Assembly (NCBI GenBank): GCA_903823545.1
Contig: CAIJTL010000112.1
Coordinates: forward strand, 1 to 7,644
Origin: an uncultured Planctomycetaceae bacterium
GTDB lineage: Bacteria > Planctomycetota > Planctomycetia > Planctomycetales > Planctomycetaceae
Length of the DNA stretch: 7,644 nt
Direction of reading: 5' to 3'
Shown: one piece after another, positions 1-6,703 of the stretch
How the letters are laid out: every line of letters begins with the position of its first letter
How positions within the stretch are numbered: position 1 is the first letter of the stretch
Notes under the pieces: generated by a model
Told to the model about the DNA's origin: nothing
Databases searched by the model: none
The model's input: the letters and a program-made list of their open reading frames with translations, nothing else
Program-made: the position numbers and the translations under genes

Positions 1-1590
1 ATGTCCTTGCTCGATCACCGCGGGATGTCGATCGAGCCGTGGCGCGTCTGCGGTTTCCCCTGATCGTCAAACACCCGCATGGCTATTCCAGCATCGGCAT
101 GACCAAGAATTCGCGAGTGACTGAAGCAGAGCAACTTCGCCTCGAAGTCATGCGACATATCGAACTGTTTGGCGGGGCTCTCATTGAAGAATTCATCGAA
201 GGGCGAGAATTCACAGTCCTGGTCACCGAAGCGAAAGAAGGCGAAGAGGCCCCCTGGGCGCTGAATCCCGTTGAATTCCTGTTTCCCAACGGCGAATCGT
301 TCAAGCACTTTGATTTGAAGTGGGTGAACTTCGCGGGAATGCAGACTAAGTCTGTTGACGATGAATCGCTCGCAGCGCGTCTGCGAGAAGCATCCGCTCT
401 GACATTTGAGGCACTCGGAGGGACTGGGTATGGACGCTGCGATTTACGAATGAACCAAGACGGCGAAATCTTTCTGCTGGAAATCAATCCGAACTGCGGC
501 ATCTTTTATCCGGAAGGTGAATACGGCAGCGCCGATTTTATTCTGGCCAACGATCCAGCAGGACATCGTGGGTTTCTTGAGCATTTGCTGTTCTGCGCCA
601 AGCGACGGCAACAACGCGGAATCAAATCTTGGGAGGTACAGTTTGATCGCCAGACAGGCTTTGGCTTATTTGCAATACGTGATATCTCGCGTGGCGAAAT
701 CGTCGTTCGATACGAAGAGACATCGCACACGATGGTCTCGCGACGTCATGTGCAACAAAACTGGCGCGGCCTGAAACGTCAGTGGTTTGAACGCTACGCG
801 TGGCCGGTCAGTGACAATGTCTACCAATTGTGGAACGAAAATCCGGAGCATTGGCGGCCCATCAATCACAGTTGCGATCCCAACACTTGGCTGGAAGGGC
901 TCGACCTCGTCGCGCGACGTAACGTCGCTGCGGGGGAACAACTCACGGTCGACTATGCAACGTTTTGTGGTCCGGCGATGACTCCGTTTGAATGCTCGTG
1001 CGGAGCAGCCGATTGTCGCACTGAGATTCGCGGCACGGATTATCAACTTCCTGATATCGCGACTCGTTACGGTGATCACATCTCAGACTTCATTCGGCTT
1101 GCGAGCCGCACCGGTGATGCTCGCTACACGCTCCCTTATGAAATCGTGAAGAACGTGATTGGATCGGGATTGATCGCACGGCGTGCGTGGAAGAGTGGCG
1201 ACGTCATCGCGCCGTTGTCTTGGGGACCACGTCACAGTCAACCAAGTCGTTGGACCGTGCAATGTGGTGACAACGAACATGCCGAGCCGCTCCCTTTTGA
1301 GCTTCGGTACGTCAACCACTCGTGCGACCCGAATGTCTTCTTCGATGTCGACGCTCACGAATTACGTGCCGTCAGTGATATCGCCCCCCGGTGACGAATT
1401 CACTTTCTTCTATCCCAGCACGGAATGGTCCATGTCCGAACCGTTTCGCTGCTGCTGCGGTTCGCCGAAATGCGTCGGCCACATCAATGGGGCTGCTGAG
1501 ATGCCAACGGAGATTCTCGACCGCTACAAACTCTCATCGGTCGTCCAAATCAAAAGGCAACGCGAACGGTCGAATGCTCAACTACGGTAA
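1..1590 (+). CDS. ATP-grasp ligase fused to two tandem SET methyltransferase domains; 5'-partial, frame broken at 1384-1389
   Basis: The 5' end is cut: the frame is open from base 3 and reads VLARSPRDVDRA before a GTG at 39 that would split the ATP-grasp fold, so the true start lies outside the window. Residues are counted from that GTG. Residues 1-190 resemble a D-Ala-D-Ala-ligase-like ATP-grasp: the FPLIVKHPHGYSSIGM strand and glycine-rich loop, EEFIEGREF at 50-58, and the metal-binding segment with D135, E148 and N150 (LLEINPN). SET domain 1 spans about 198-330, with TGFGLFA, NHSCDPN (276-282), GEQLTVDY and a post-SET CxCx4C (C319, C321, C326). SET domain 2 starts near 366, with IGSGLIA and NHSCDPN (426-432). 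Its frame then ends at TGA 1392-1394. One base along, the reading continues as GDEFTFFYP and a second CxCx4C (1450-1473) up to TAA 1588-1590. Family knowledge: SET domains methylate lysine using S-adenosylmethionine, and ATP-grasp domains form carboxylate-amine bonds. The substrate is unknown. An alternative view is two products or a decaying gene. Confidence 0.85.
1384..1394 (+). other. Frame break in the second SET domain (C6 run followed by TGA)
   Basis: The zero frame reads GCC CCC CGG TGA and stops at 1392-1394. Skipping one C gives GCC CCC GGT GAC GAA, which restores the expected SET strand GDEFTFFYP and a complete post-SET cysteine cluster. One C too many in the run of six accounts for the whole break. 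Candidate causes are a homopolymer sequencing error, a real insertion, or +1 slippage of a proline tRNA on CCC-C next to the CGG-TGA codons. Confidence 0.85.
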
Positions 1591-1784
1591 CCATGCTCCT
1601 TAGACAAACCACCGTCTGTGGACCTGCAATTCTTGCCGTTGGCCACTCAGCCGAGGCGACCCATTTCACCCACTCGCCCATCGCTGATGCAAAACAATCC
1701 GCATAACCGGAAACTCTTACCAAAGCTGTAGCGATTGTTCCGCCGATACCTACTCCGAAGGTTTGGCGATCTAGCTTCGTTTTT

Positions 1785-1789
1785 AAGGG
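1785..1789 (+). promoter_or_regulatory. Ribosome-binding site fixing the start of the TolC-like gene
   Basis: AAGGG lies 8 bases before the ATG at 1798. An in-frame TTG at 1735 would add 21 residues ahead of a normal lipoprotein signal peptide and would place this Shine-Dalgarno inside the gene. The ATG is therefore preferred. Confidence 0.7.
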
Positions 1790-1797
1790 CGTTCCCA

Positions 1798-4224
1798 ATG
1801 CCATTGCGATCCTCCAAGCGACCGTCATTCTGGGCCACGTTGGTGCTCACGAGTGGATTGTTCGTCGGTTGTTCGACATCTGAGAAAAAGCTGACCTACG
1901 TCGGTGAGGCCGAGTTGCAGCACTACAAAGACACGGTCACGTCGATTGACTACCCCGCAGTCAACGAAGAAACGCCGGACGAAGTCAGCTTTACTGACGA
2001 ACCAAGGCGTATTCGTAACCAAAACAAAGGGGAGATTTGGAATATCAGCCTTGAAGAGGCGATTCATACCGCCCTCGGCAATAACGAAATCATTCGTGAC
2101 AACGGCCAGTTCCTGTCGCCGGGTAACCGTTTGCTAACCAACCCCGACTTCGTGCAGTCGGTCTACGATCCAGCATTGCAAGATTCGAGCACATTGTTCG
2201 GCCAGAACGGTCCCGAAGCCGCGCTTTCTGAATTCGATGCGAACTTCACCACCAACATGTTATGGGGGCGTAGCGAACAGCTTTCGGAAACGACCAGCTT
2301 TAATGGCATTCGCCAGGGCGATCAACAAATCACCGAGTCCGGCGACTTCCGTGCGGGGATTTCCAAGATCTTCGCGGAAGGCTCGCAATTCCAAATGAGC
2401 CACAACGTCCTGTATCAGGGTTTCAATCATGGAACAGGTTCGGGACTCGATCGAGTGTTCAATTCGGTCTACACGAACAATCCGAGTGCCACTCAGAATG
2501 CCGGACTCGCTGGTATCGAGTTCGACTTCACCAAGCCGTTGTGGGCAGGTAGCGGCGTGAAGTTCACTCGCATCGCCGGTCCGATCAGTCGCCGTCCGAC
2601 GTTGCAGAACGTTCCGCAGGTCAATCAGGGTGTGGTCATTTCACGTATCCGAACAGACCTCGCGCTGGCTGACTTCGAGCAAGCCTTGATCGGCCTGACC
2701 AAAGACGTGGAAGACGTCTATTGGGAACTGTACCTAGCCTACCGACGCTATGACTCGGAAATGGTGGCTCGTGACAGCACCCTTAGAATCTGGCGTGAAG
2801 TCAAAAATAAATTGGAACACCAAATTGAAGGTGGTGGTGCAGCAGAGGAAGCTCAGGCTCGCGACACTTACTTTGAGTCACGAGCACGATCGGAAGGTGC
2901 TCAAGCGGAACTCTACAACTCAGAAGGTCGCTTGCGACGTCTGCTGGGGCTTCCCGTCAACGATGGACGTATTATGCGACCTTCCGACGAGCCGACCACG
3001 GCTGAATTCGTGCCCGACTGGCGCAGTAGCTTGGTTGAAGCACTCTGCCGACGTGTTGAACTTCGCAAGCAAAAATGGAACATCCAAAGCCTGGAGTTCC
3101 AAGTGGAAGCCGCGCAAAGCCTGACGAATCCTCGACTCGACTTTGTCTCGCGATACCAGATGAACGGCGTTGGCGACCAACTGTTTGGTGATAGTCCGGT
3201 CGCATCAACCCCAATTCGCGGCAGCTTCTATGACAATTTGCTGAGCGGCAAACAGAACGGCTGGGGGTTGGGGTTCCAGTTCAGCATGCCGCTTGGCTTC
3301 CGAGCGGCTCACTCACAAGTTCGCAACTTAGAGCTAAAACTCGCGAAAGCGAAAGCCGCATTGGGGATGCAAGAGCATGAAGTTAGCCATGAATTGGCAA
3401 ACGCTTTCCGCCAATTGGACTCATCTTTCCAAACGGCTCAAACCAATTTCAATCGCCGCCGTGCCGCCGAACGAAGACTGCAAGCGTTTCACGCCAAGTA
3501 CGACGCGGGTCAAGCCAAAGTCGATGAATTACTGCGGTCTCAACAAAGCTTGGCCACTGCGGAAGCGGCCTACTACGCCAGCTTGATTCAGTACAACAAA
3601 GCGATCCTCGATCTGAAATATCGCAAGGGAACGCTGCTGCAAGACGATCAGGTCTATCTCAGCGAAAGCCTGTCTCATCCAGAGTCGTATGCTCAAGCTT
3701 TGCGAAAAGCCTGGGGCCGAAGCCACGCGTTCGATGCACCGCATCTCAAGACAGAACCGGGCGAATTCGTGGCAGATGGTCCTGATCCCGTGGAAATGGG
3801 ATCGGCAACCTACTCGAACCCAACCGGAGCCACTCAACCGACTCCACCAGCACCAGTGCCAGCGACTGAAATGCCACCAGCTCAACCAGGCAAAGTTGTT
3901 CCGGTTCCACCACAAGCGTTACGAGCAATGCCCGAAGACGAGTTGATGCCAACGTCAGGCGGATCGATCACAGGACCAACTGGCGATGATGACGAGTTAG
4001 TCCAACAAGTGGATTTTGAGGCGGAGCGACGTCCTTCACAGTTCGTGAAACCAGCCAGTCCGCAGACTAAGACTCTGAATCTCGCCGATGACTCACCTTC
4101 CAACGGTTTCCAGAAGCCGCTTCCGATTCAACCACATCAGCCAGTCATGGATGATGACGACGAGACCGACGAAAATGATGAAGCGGACGACGAGTCATCG
4201 TTCAAGATGCCTGTCGCCAAATAA
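1798..4224 (+). CDS. TolC/OMF-family outer-membrane efflux lipoprotein with extended Pro-rich and acidic tail
   Basis: This 808-residue protein is probably an outer-membrane channel that, in its family, pairs with an inner-membrane pump and a periplasmic adaptor. The N-terminus is a lipoprotein signal: basic MPLRSSKRP, a hydrophobic stretch, then LFVGC with the lipidated Cys at 25. Two repeats typical of the OEP fold follow. The first begins near residue 79 (IWNISLEEAIHTAL) and the second near 406 (WRSSLVEAL), with helical stretches such as LIGLTKDVEDVYWELYLAYR (about 298-317) and the strand WGLGFQFSMPLGFR (489-502). The last conserved helix ends near 610. About 190 further residues are low-complexity, rich in Pro, Gln and Thr, and end in an acidic block (DDDDETDENDEADDE, about 785-799). 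TolC itself is under 500 residues, so the extra length comes from the region before repeat 1, the loops and the tail. No adaptor or pump gene is adjacent, so the exported substrate is unknown. The next gene is convergent. Confidence 0.88.
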   Translation: MPLRSSKRPSFWATLVLTSGLFVGCSTSEKKLTYVGEAELQHYKDTVTSIDYPAVNEETPDEVSFTDEPRRIRNQNKGEIWNISLEEAIHTALGNNEIIRDNGQFLSPGNRLLTNPDFVQSVYDPALQDSSTLFGQNGPEAALSEFDANFTTNMLWGRSEQLSETTSFNGIRQGDQQITESGDFRAGISKIFAEGSQFQMSHNVLYQGFNHGTGSGLDRVFNSVYTNNPSATQNAGLAGIEFDFTKPLWAGSGVKFTRIAGPISRRPTLQNVPQVNQGVVISRIRTDLALADFEQALIGLTKDVEDVYWELYLAYRRYDSEMVARDSTLRIWREVKNKLEHQIEGGGAAEEAQARDTYFESRARSEGAQAELYNSEGRLRRLLGLPVNDGRIMRPSDEPTTAEFVPDWRSSLVEALCRRVELRKQKWNIQSLEFQVEAAQSLTNPRLDFVSRYQMNGVGDQLFGDSPVASTPIRGSFYDNLLSGKQNGWGLGFQFSMPLGFRAAHSQVRNLELKLAKAKAALGMQEHEVSHELANAFRQLDSSFQTAQTNFNRRRAAERRLQAFHAKYDAGQAKVDELLRSQQSLATAEAAYYASLIQYNKAILDLKYRKGTLLQDDQVYLSESLSHPESYAQALRKAWGRSHAFDAPHLKTEPGEFVADGPDPVEMGSATYSNPTGATQPTPPAPVPATEMPPAQPGKVVPVPPQALRAMPEDELMPTSGGSITGPTGDDDELVQQVDFEAERRPSQFVKPASPQTKTLNLADDSPSNGFQKPLPIQPHQPVMDDDDETDENDEADDESSFKMPVAK

Positions 4225-4317
4225 ACAAGCCACATCAGCGTGACGTCCAGCCAAGGTAAGCCAGTCACAAAAAGACTCGCGAGTTTTGCAGAGACGTTCG
4301 CTGAATACCGTAATCGC

Positions 4318-4335
4318 ATCAGCCCTCGGGCTGAT
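4318..4335. terminator. Short perfect hairpin in the convergent intergenic region
   Basis: ATCAGCCC and GGGCTGAT form an 8-bp inverted repeat around a 2-base centre, which folds as 7 bp with a four-base loop or similar. It lies 93 bases after the TolC-like stop and directly beside a larger hairpin. It has no T tract of its own, so it may assist the neighbouring terminator rather than act alone. Confidence 0.45.
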
Positions 4336-4341
4336 CAATCA

Positions 4342-4385
4342 GTCGCCTCACTTGGGATCACTTCGGGAATCCCAGGTGAGGCGAC
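4342..4385. terminator. Long hairpin, probable bidirectional terminator between the TolC-like gene and ilvB
   Basis: The left arm GTCGCCTCACTTGGGAT (4342-4358) pairs with the right arm ATCCCAGGTGAGGCGAC (4369-4385). This gives 17 positions with a single mismatch or wobble, around a 10-base loop containing CTTCGG. It lies 31 bases past the ilvB stop and 117 past the TolC-like stop, where convergent transcripts should end. On the plus strand a T-rich stretch follows (GTTGCTTTTGGCTTT). On the minus strand there is no U tract, so termination of ilvB here is less certain. Confidence 0.65.
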
Positions 4386-4416
4386 GTTGCTTTTGGCTTT
4401 ACGCGAGCATCCGAAC

Positions 4417-6255
4417 TTATTCGGTGATGATTTCGCGGACGGTCATGCCACCCGGAATCATCGGCAAGACGTGTTCTTGATACGGGCAAACGACATCGAG
4501 CACATACGGCCCATCGTGAGCCAGCATCTCCGCAATAGCTGCGGGCAGCTCAGCCTTATTGCGGACCTGTTTAGCCATGACACCAAAGCCTTTCACCAAC
4601 TGCGTGAAGTTCGGATACGTCTCACCGATTGAGCCGTCTCCTTGGCCCAGAGCTTCTGGATGGTCAATCGGGCCGAGGTAGGTGTGGGCTCGCTTCCCTT
4701 GCATGAAGCGGTCTTCCCACTGCATCACCATGCCGAGGTGTTGGTTATTGAGCAACAACACTTTGACCGGCAACTTCTCGCAGTGCAGCGTGGCGAGTTC
4801 TTGAATATTCATCAGGAATGAGCCGTCGCCGTCGATGTCGATGCAGATACTTTCCGGATGAGCGACTTGAGCGCCCATCGCCGCTGGCAAACCGAAGCCC
4901 ATCGTGCCGAGGCCACTGCTGCTTAACCAACGTTTTGGCCGATTGAACTTGTAATACTGAGCAGCCCACATCTGATGTTGTCCGACGCCAACCGCGACAT
5001 AAGTGTCACGATCCTTCGTCTGTCGCCACAGCTCTTCGATCGCCGCCTGCGGATAAATGAGCTCATTTTGTTGCTCTTTGTAGACCAGCGGAAACTTCGC
5101 CTTCCACTCAGCACATTGATTGACCCATTCATCAATCTGTGGCAGGTCGGCATCGGTCAGCGCGGCATTGAGTTGAACTAACACCTCTTTGACATTGGCC
5201 ACGATCGGGATGTGAGCTTCTTTGTTTTTGTGGATTTCCGACGGATCAATATCCACATGCACGATCTTGCCGTGCTTAGCGAACTCTTCAAGCTTGCCCG
5301 TCACGCGGTCATCGAAACGCACTCCGAATGCGAGCAGCAAGTCGGCTTCGTTGATCGCGTAATTGGCATACACCGTTCCGTGCATTCCCAGCATGTGCAG
5401 CGATTGCGGGTCGTCGCCGGGAAACGCGCCCAAGCCCATGACCGTCATCGTGACCGGAATGTTGGTCTTTTTTGCATACGCAGTCAGTTCGGCTGCCGCA
5501 TCGGAGTTGATCACGCCGCCGCCGACATACAGGATCGGTCGCTTCGCGTGCTTGACCGCCGCCATGATTTGCTTGATCTGCTCCGGAGCCGCCACACGGC
5601 GTTCCGGATGGTAGCTCGGCAAGTGCATCGGCGGGTCCCAGTCGATCTCGCCTTCGAGCACCGCGATCTGGATATTGCGCGGGAAGTCCACGAGCACTGG
5701 TCCTGGCCGGCCTGACTTCGCGAGATAGAACGCCTCGTTGACGATGCGTGGGATATTGCGGATCGCTTGTTGAACGTCTTCCGGTTCGCGCCAGTCGTCC
5801 GCTGTGATCATGTAGTAATGCTTGGTGATCGCGCGGCAGATTTCGACGATCGGCGTTTCTTGGAACGCATCGGTGCCAATCACCTTTTGTTGCACTTGGC
5901 CAGTGATTGCGACCAGCGGGATCGAATCCATCTTCGCATCGGCAATCGCGGTCACGAGGTTCGTCGCACCGGGGCCGCTTGTCGCCATGCAGAGGCCGAC
6001 TTTGTCCGTTGTTCGCGACACACCTTGAGCGGCAAATCCTCCGCCCTGTTCGTGTCGTGGGAGAATTGTGCGAATGCTTTCCGACCGACGCAGCAACGCT
6101 TGATGCAACGGCATGGAGGCCCCGCCCGGATAGGCGAAAATCGTGTCGCCGCCGTTGCGTACCAAAGCTTCGACCAGCACGTCGGCTCCGTTCATTGGTT
6201 TCTTTTCGGTTTTCGGTGGAGCAACATTTGGTGCCGTGGAAGGTGCTGTGGCCAC
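4417..6255 (-). CDS. ilvB: Acetolactate synthase (acetohydroxyacid synthase) large catalytic subunit
   Basis: A cytoplasmic ThDP-, FAD- and Mg-dependent enzyme. It condenses two pyruvates to acetolactate, or pyruvate with 2-oxobutyrate, which is the first common step of branched-chain amino-acid synthesis. It has 612 residues from GTG 6255. Residue positions count from there. The N-terminal pyrimidine-binding domain starts near [11 protein letters not shown] and holds FAYPGGAS and the catalytic Glu in RHEQGG (E69). The middle FAD domain holds [12 protein letters not shown] (about 310-321). The C-terminal ThDP domain holds GDGSFLMN (from 476) and the paired Asn of LLLNNQ (503-504). QWEDRF (W513) and RAHTYLG resemble plant and cyanobacterial enzymes, followed by a longer loop. 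A TTG at 6339 would add 28 residues rich in Arg, Trp and Leu with no match to the family, so GTG with its Shine-Dalgarno is preferred. The small regulatory subunit (ilvN) is not in the window. A catabolic ALS is unlikely given the FAD motif and length. Confidence 0.95.
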   Translation of the reverse strand: MATAPSTAPNVAPPKTEKKPMNGADVLVEALVRNGGDTIFAYPGGASMPLHQALLRRSESIRTILPRHEQGGGFAAQGVSRTTDKVGLCMATSGPGATNLVTAIADAKMDSIPLVAITGQVQQKVIGTDAFQETPIVEICRAITKHYYMITADDWREPEDVQQAIRNIPRIVNEAFYLAKSGRPGPVLVDFPRNIQIAVLEGEIDWDPPMHLPSYHPERRVAAPEQIKQIMAAVKHAKRPILYVGGGVINSDAAAELTAYAKKTNIPVTMTVMGLGAFPGDDPQSLHMLGMHGTVYANYAINEADLLLAFGVRFDDRVTGKLEEFAKHGKIVHVDIDPSEIHKNKEAHIPIVANVKEVLVQLNAALTDADLPQIDEWVNQCAEWKAKFPLVYKEQQNELIYPQAAIEELWRQTKDRDTYVAVGVGQHQMWAAQYYKFNRPKRWLSSSGLGTMGFGLPAAMGAQVAHPESICIDIDGDGSFLMNIQELATLHCEKLPVKVLLLNNQHLGMVMQWEDRFMQGKRAHTYLGPIDHPEALGQGDGSIGETYPNFTQLVKGFGVMAKQVRNKAELPAAIAEMLAHDGPYVLDVVCPYQEHVLPMIPGGMTVREIITE

Positions 6256-6261
6256 GATCGG

Positions 6262-6269
6262 TTTCCTTT
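6262..6269 (-). promoter_or_regulatory. Ribosome-binding site fixing the GTG start of ilvB
   Basis: Read on the minus strand, AAAGGAAA lies 6 bases before GTG 6255-6253. The AGGA core is 8 bases away, which is good spacing. Its 5' end overlaps by two bases a small palindrome, TTGGCTAAGCCAA (6268-6280), that could partly mask it when folded. Confidence 0.7.
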
Positions 6270-6309
6270 GGCTAAGCCAATAAAGCAGAGATACAACAAG
6301 ACTTTGTCG

Positions 6310-6337
6310 GGCGAGGGGAGTACACCTCCATCTCGCC
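6310..6337 (-). promoter_or_regulatory. Hairpin in the ilvB leader
   Basis: GGCGAG (6310-6315) and CTCGCC (6332-6337) pair. Inside them GGAG and CTCC extend the stem past a two-base bulge, leaving a small loop around TACA. It lies between the candidate promoter and the ilvB start. A 19-codon ORF on the minus strand (6331-6272) starts within it. A regulatory role is inference; no typical attenuator with a U tract is visible. Confidence 0.4.
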
Positions 6338-6341
6338 AATA

Positions 6342-6388
6342 ACGAGTGGCGGCAGTATATCGGAGCGTTTAAGGGCTGACGAGTGGCG
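6342..6388. repeat. Direct repeat of ACGAGTGGCG flanking the ilvB promoter
   Basis: ACGAGTGGCG occurs at 6342-6351 and 6379-6388, 37 bases apart. One copy sits on the predicted start point and the other overlaps the predicted -35. The second copy is also part of the 5-bp hairpin CGAGTGGCGACTCG (6380-6393). Paired sites at these places would suit a repressor, but no regulator is known from this sequence. Confidence 0.45.
6354..6382 (-). promoter_or_regulatory. Candidate sigma-70-type promoter of ilvB
   Basis: Read on the minus strand, a -35-like TCGTCA (6382-6377, 4 of 6 matches to TTGACA) is followed by a 17-base spacer and a -10 TATACT (6359-6354, 5 of 6 matches). Transcription would begin near 6347 and leave a leader of about 90 bases before the GTG. 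The consensus is borrowed from E. coli, and planctomycete promoters are less well defined. Confidence 0.45.
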
Positions 6389-6449
6389 ACTCGCTCACTG
6401 CGGTTTTTTCCGGGAGTCCGCCCGATTCAACCGGGAGAATGAACAGGCT

Positions 6450-6467
6450 TGATGCAATTTGGCATCA
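6450..6467. promoter_or_regulatory. Dyad TGATGC-N6-GCATCA, possible operator
   Basis: TGATGCAATTTGGCATCA has perfect 6-base arms around a 6-base AT-rich centre, the usual form of a dimeric regulator site. It lies between the two divergent genes. Its core GCAATTTG recurs at 6609-6616 inside another palindrome. The binding protein is unknown. Confidence 0.35.
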
Positions 6468-6607
6468 CTTCACCATCTCGGAGAGTTTGGATTTCGTGAG
6501 CCGGTTTTGAAGCAAGTCTGAAGAAAATTGGCCTGAAGTTGCCATCGTCAGTTTCCAATGCTTAATCCGCAGCTAGACTTGGCAACTTGTGGCGATTTTG
6601 TCGGTCG

Positions 6608-6618
6608 GGCAATTTGCC
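6608..6618. promoter_or_regulatory. Palindrome GGCAATTTGCC, possible second operator or leader element
   Basis: Five-base arms GGCAA and TTGCC surround a single T. It shares GCAATTTG with the dyad at 6450-6467, 155 bases upstream, and lies about 86 bases before the metalloprotease start. Confidence 0.3.
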
Positions 6619-6621
6619 TGG

Positions 6622-6656
6622 GCCGACTCGCCGTGTCGGCACTCCGGGAACTCCCG
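6622..6656 (+). promoter_or_regulatory. Two adjacent hairpins in the presumed 5' leader of the metalloprotease gene
   Basis: GCCGAC (6622-6627) pairs with GTCGGC (6635-6640), and directly after it CGGG (6645-6648) pairs with CCCG (6653-6656) around AACT. A short T-rich stretch (CATCTTTTCGTTG) follows, then the ribosome-binding site. This could be an attenuator-like or RNA-stabilising leader, but it matches no riboswitch I recognise. Confidence 0.3.
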
Positions 6657-6703
6657 AAGCATCTTTTCGTTGTCCCCAAGACGGTGAGTGGGAAGGTCCG
6701 CAA

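Larger units (their letters stand above)
6340..6703. other. Divergent intergenic region between ilvB and the metalloprotease gene
   Basis: I find no convincing gene in this 364-base stretch. Short frames exist on both strands but lack family-like sequence or usable ribosome-binding sites. It holds the ilvB promoter candidate, a repeated 10-mer, a T6 run after a short hairpin (6380-6409), two CCGGGAG copies 21 bases apart (6410 and 6431), two GCAATTTG-centred dyads and two hairpins before the metalloprotease start. No clear plus-strand promoter stands out. Confidence 0.6.

Noticed and set aside
39..41. GTG as the start of the ATP-grasp-SET gene
   Set aside because: The frame is open back to base 3 with ATP-grasp-like sequence, and starting here would remove the N-terminal lobe that every ATP-grasp enzyme needs.
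1735..1797. TTG start giving 21 extra residues on the TolC-like protein
   Set aside because: The ATG at 1798 has a better ribosome-binding site and begins a complete lipoprotein signal peptide.
5212..5715. Long plus-strand open frame opposite ilvB (also 5767-6342)
   Set aside because: It is antisense to a strongly recognisable gene and shows only the codon shadow of it, with no family-like motifs.
6256..6339. N-terminal extension of IlvB from a TTG at 6339
   Set aside because: The extra residues are Arg/Trp-rich and unlike family members, and the GTG at 6255 has a well-spaced Shine-Dalgarno.
6380..6409. Hairpin CGAGTGGCGACTCG followed by a T6 run as a plus-strand terminator
   Set aside because: The stem has only 5 bp, ten bases separate it from the T run, and no plus-strand gene ends upstream of it.
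6439..6510. Short plus-strand ORF starting MNRLDAIWHH (23 residues)
   Set aside because: GGGAG is only one base before the ATG, the peptide has no recognisable features, and the sequence overlaps an operator-like dyad.
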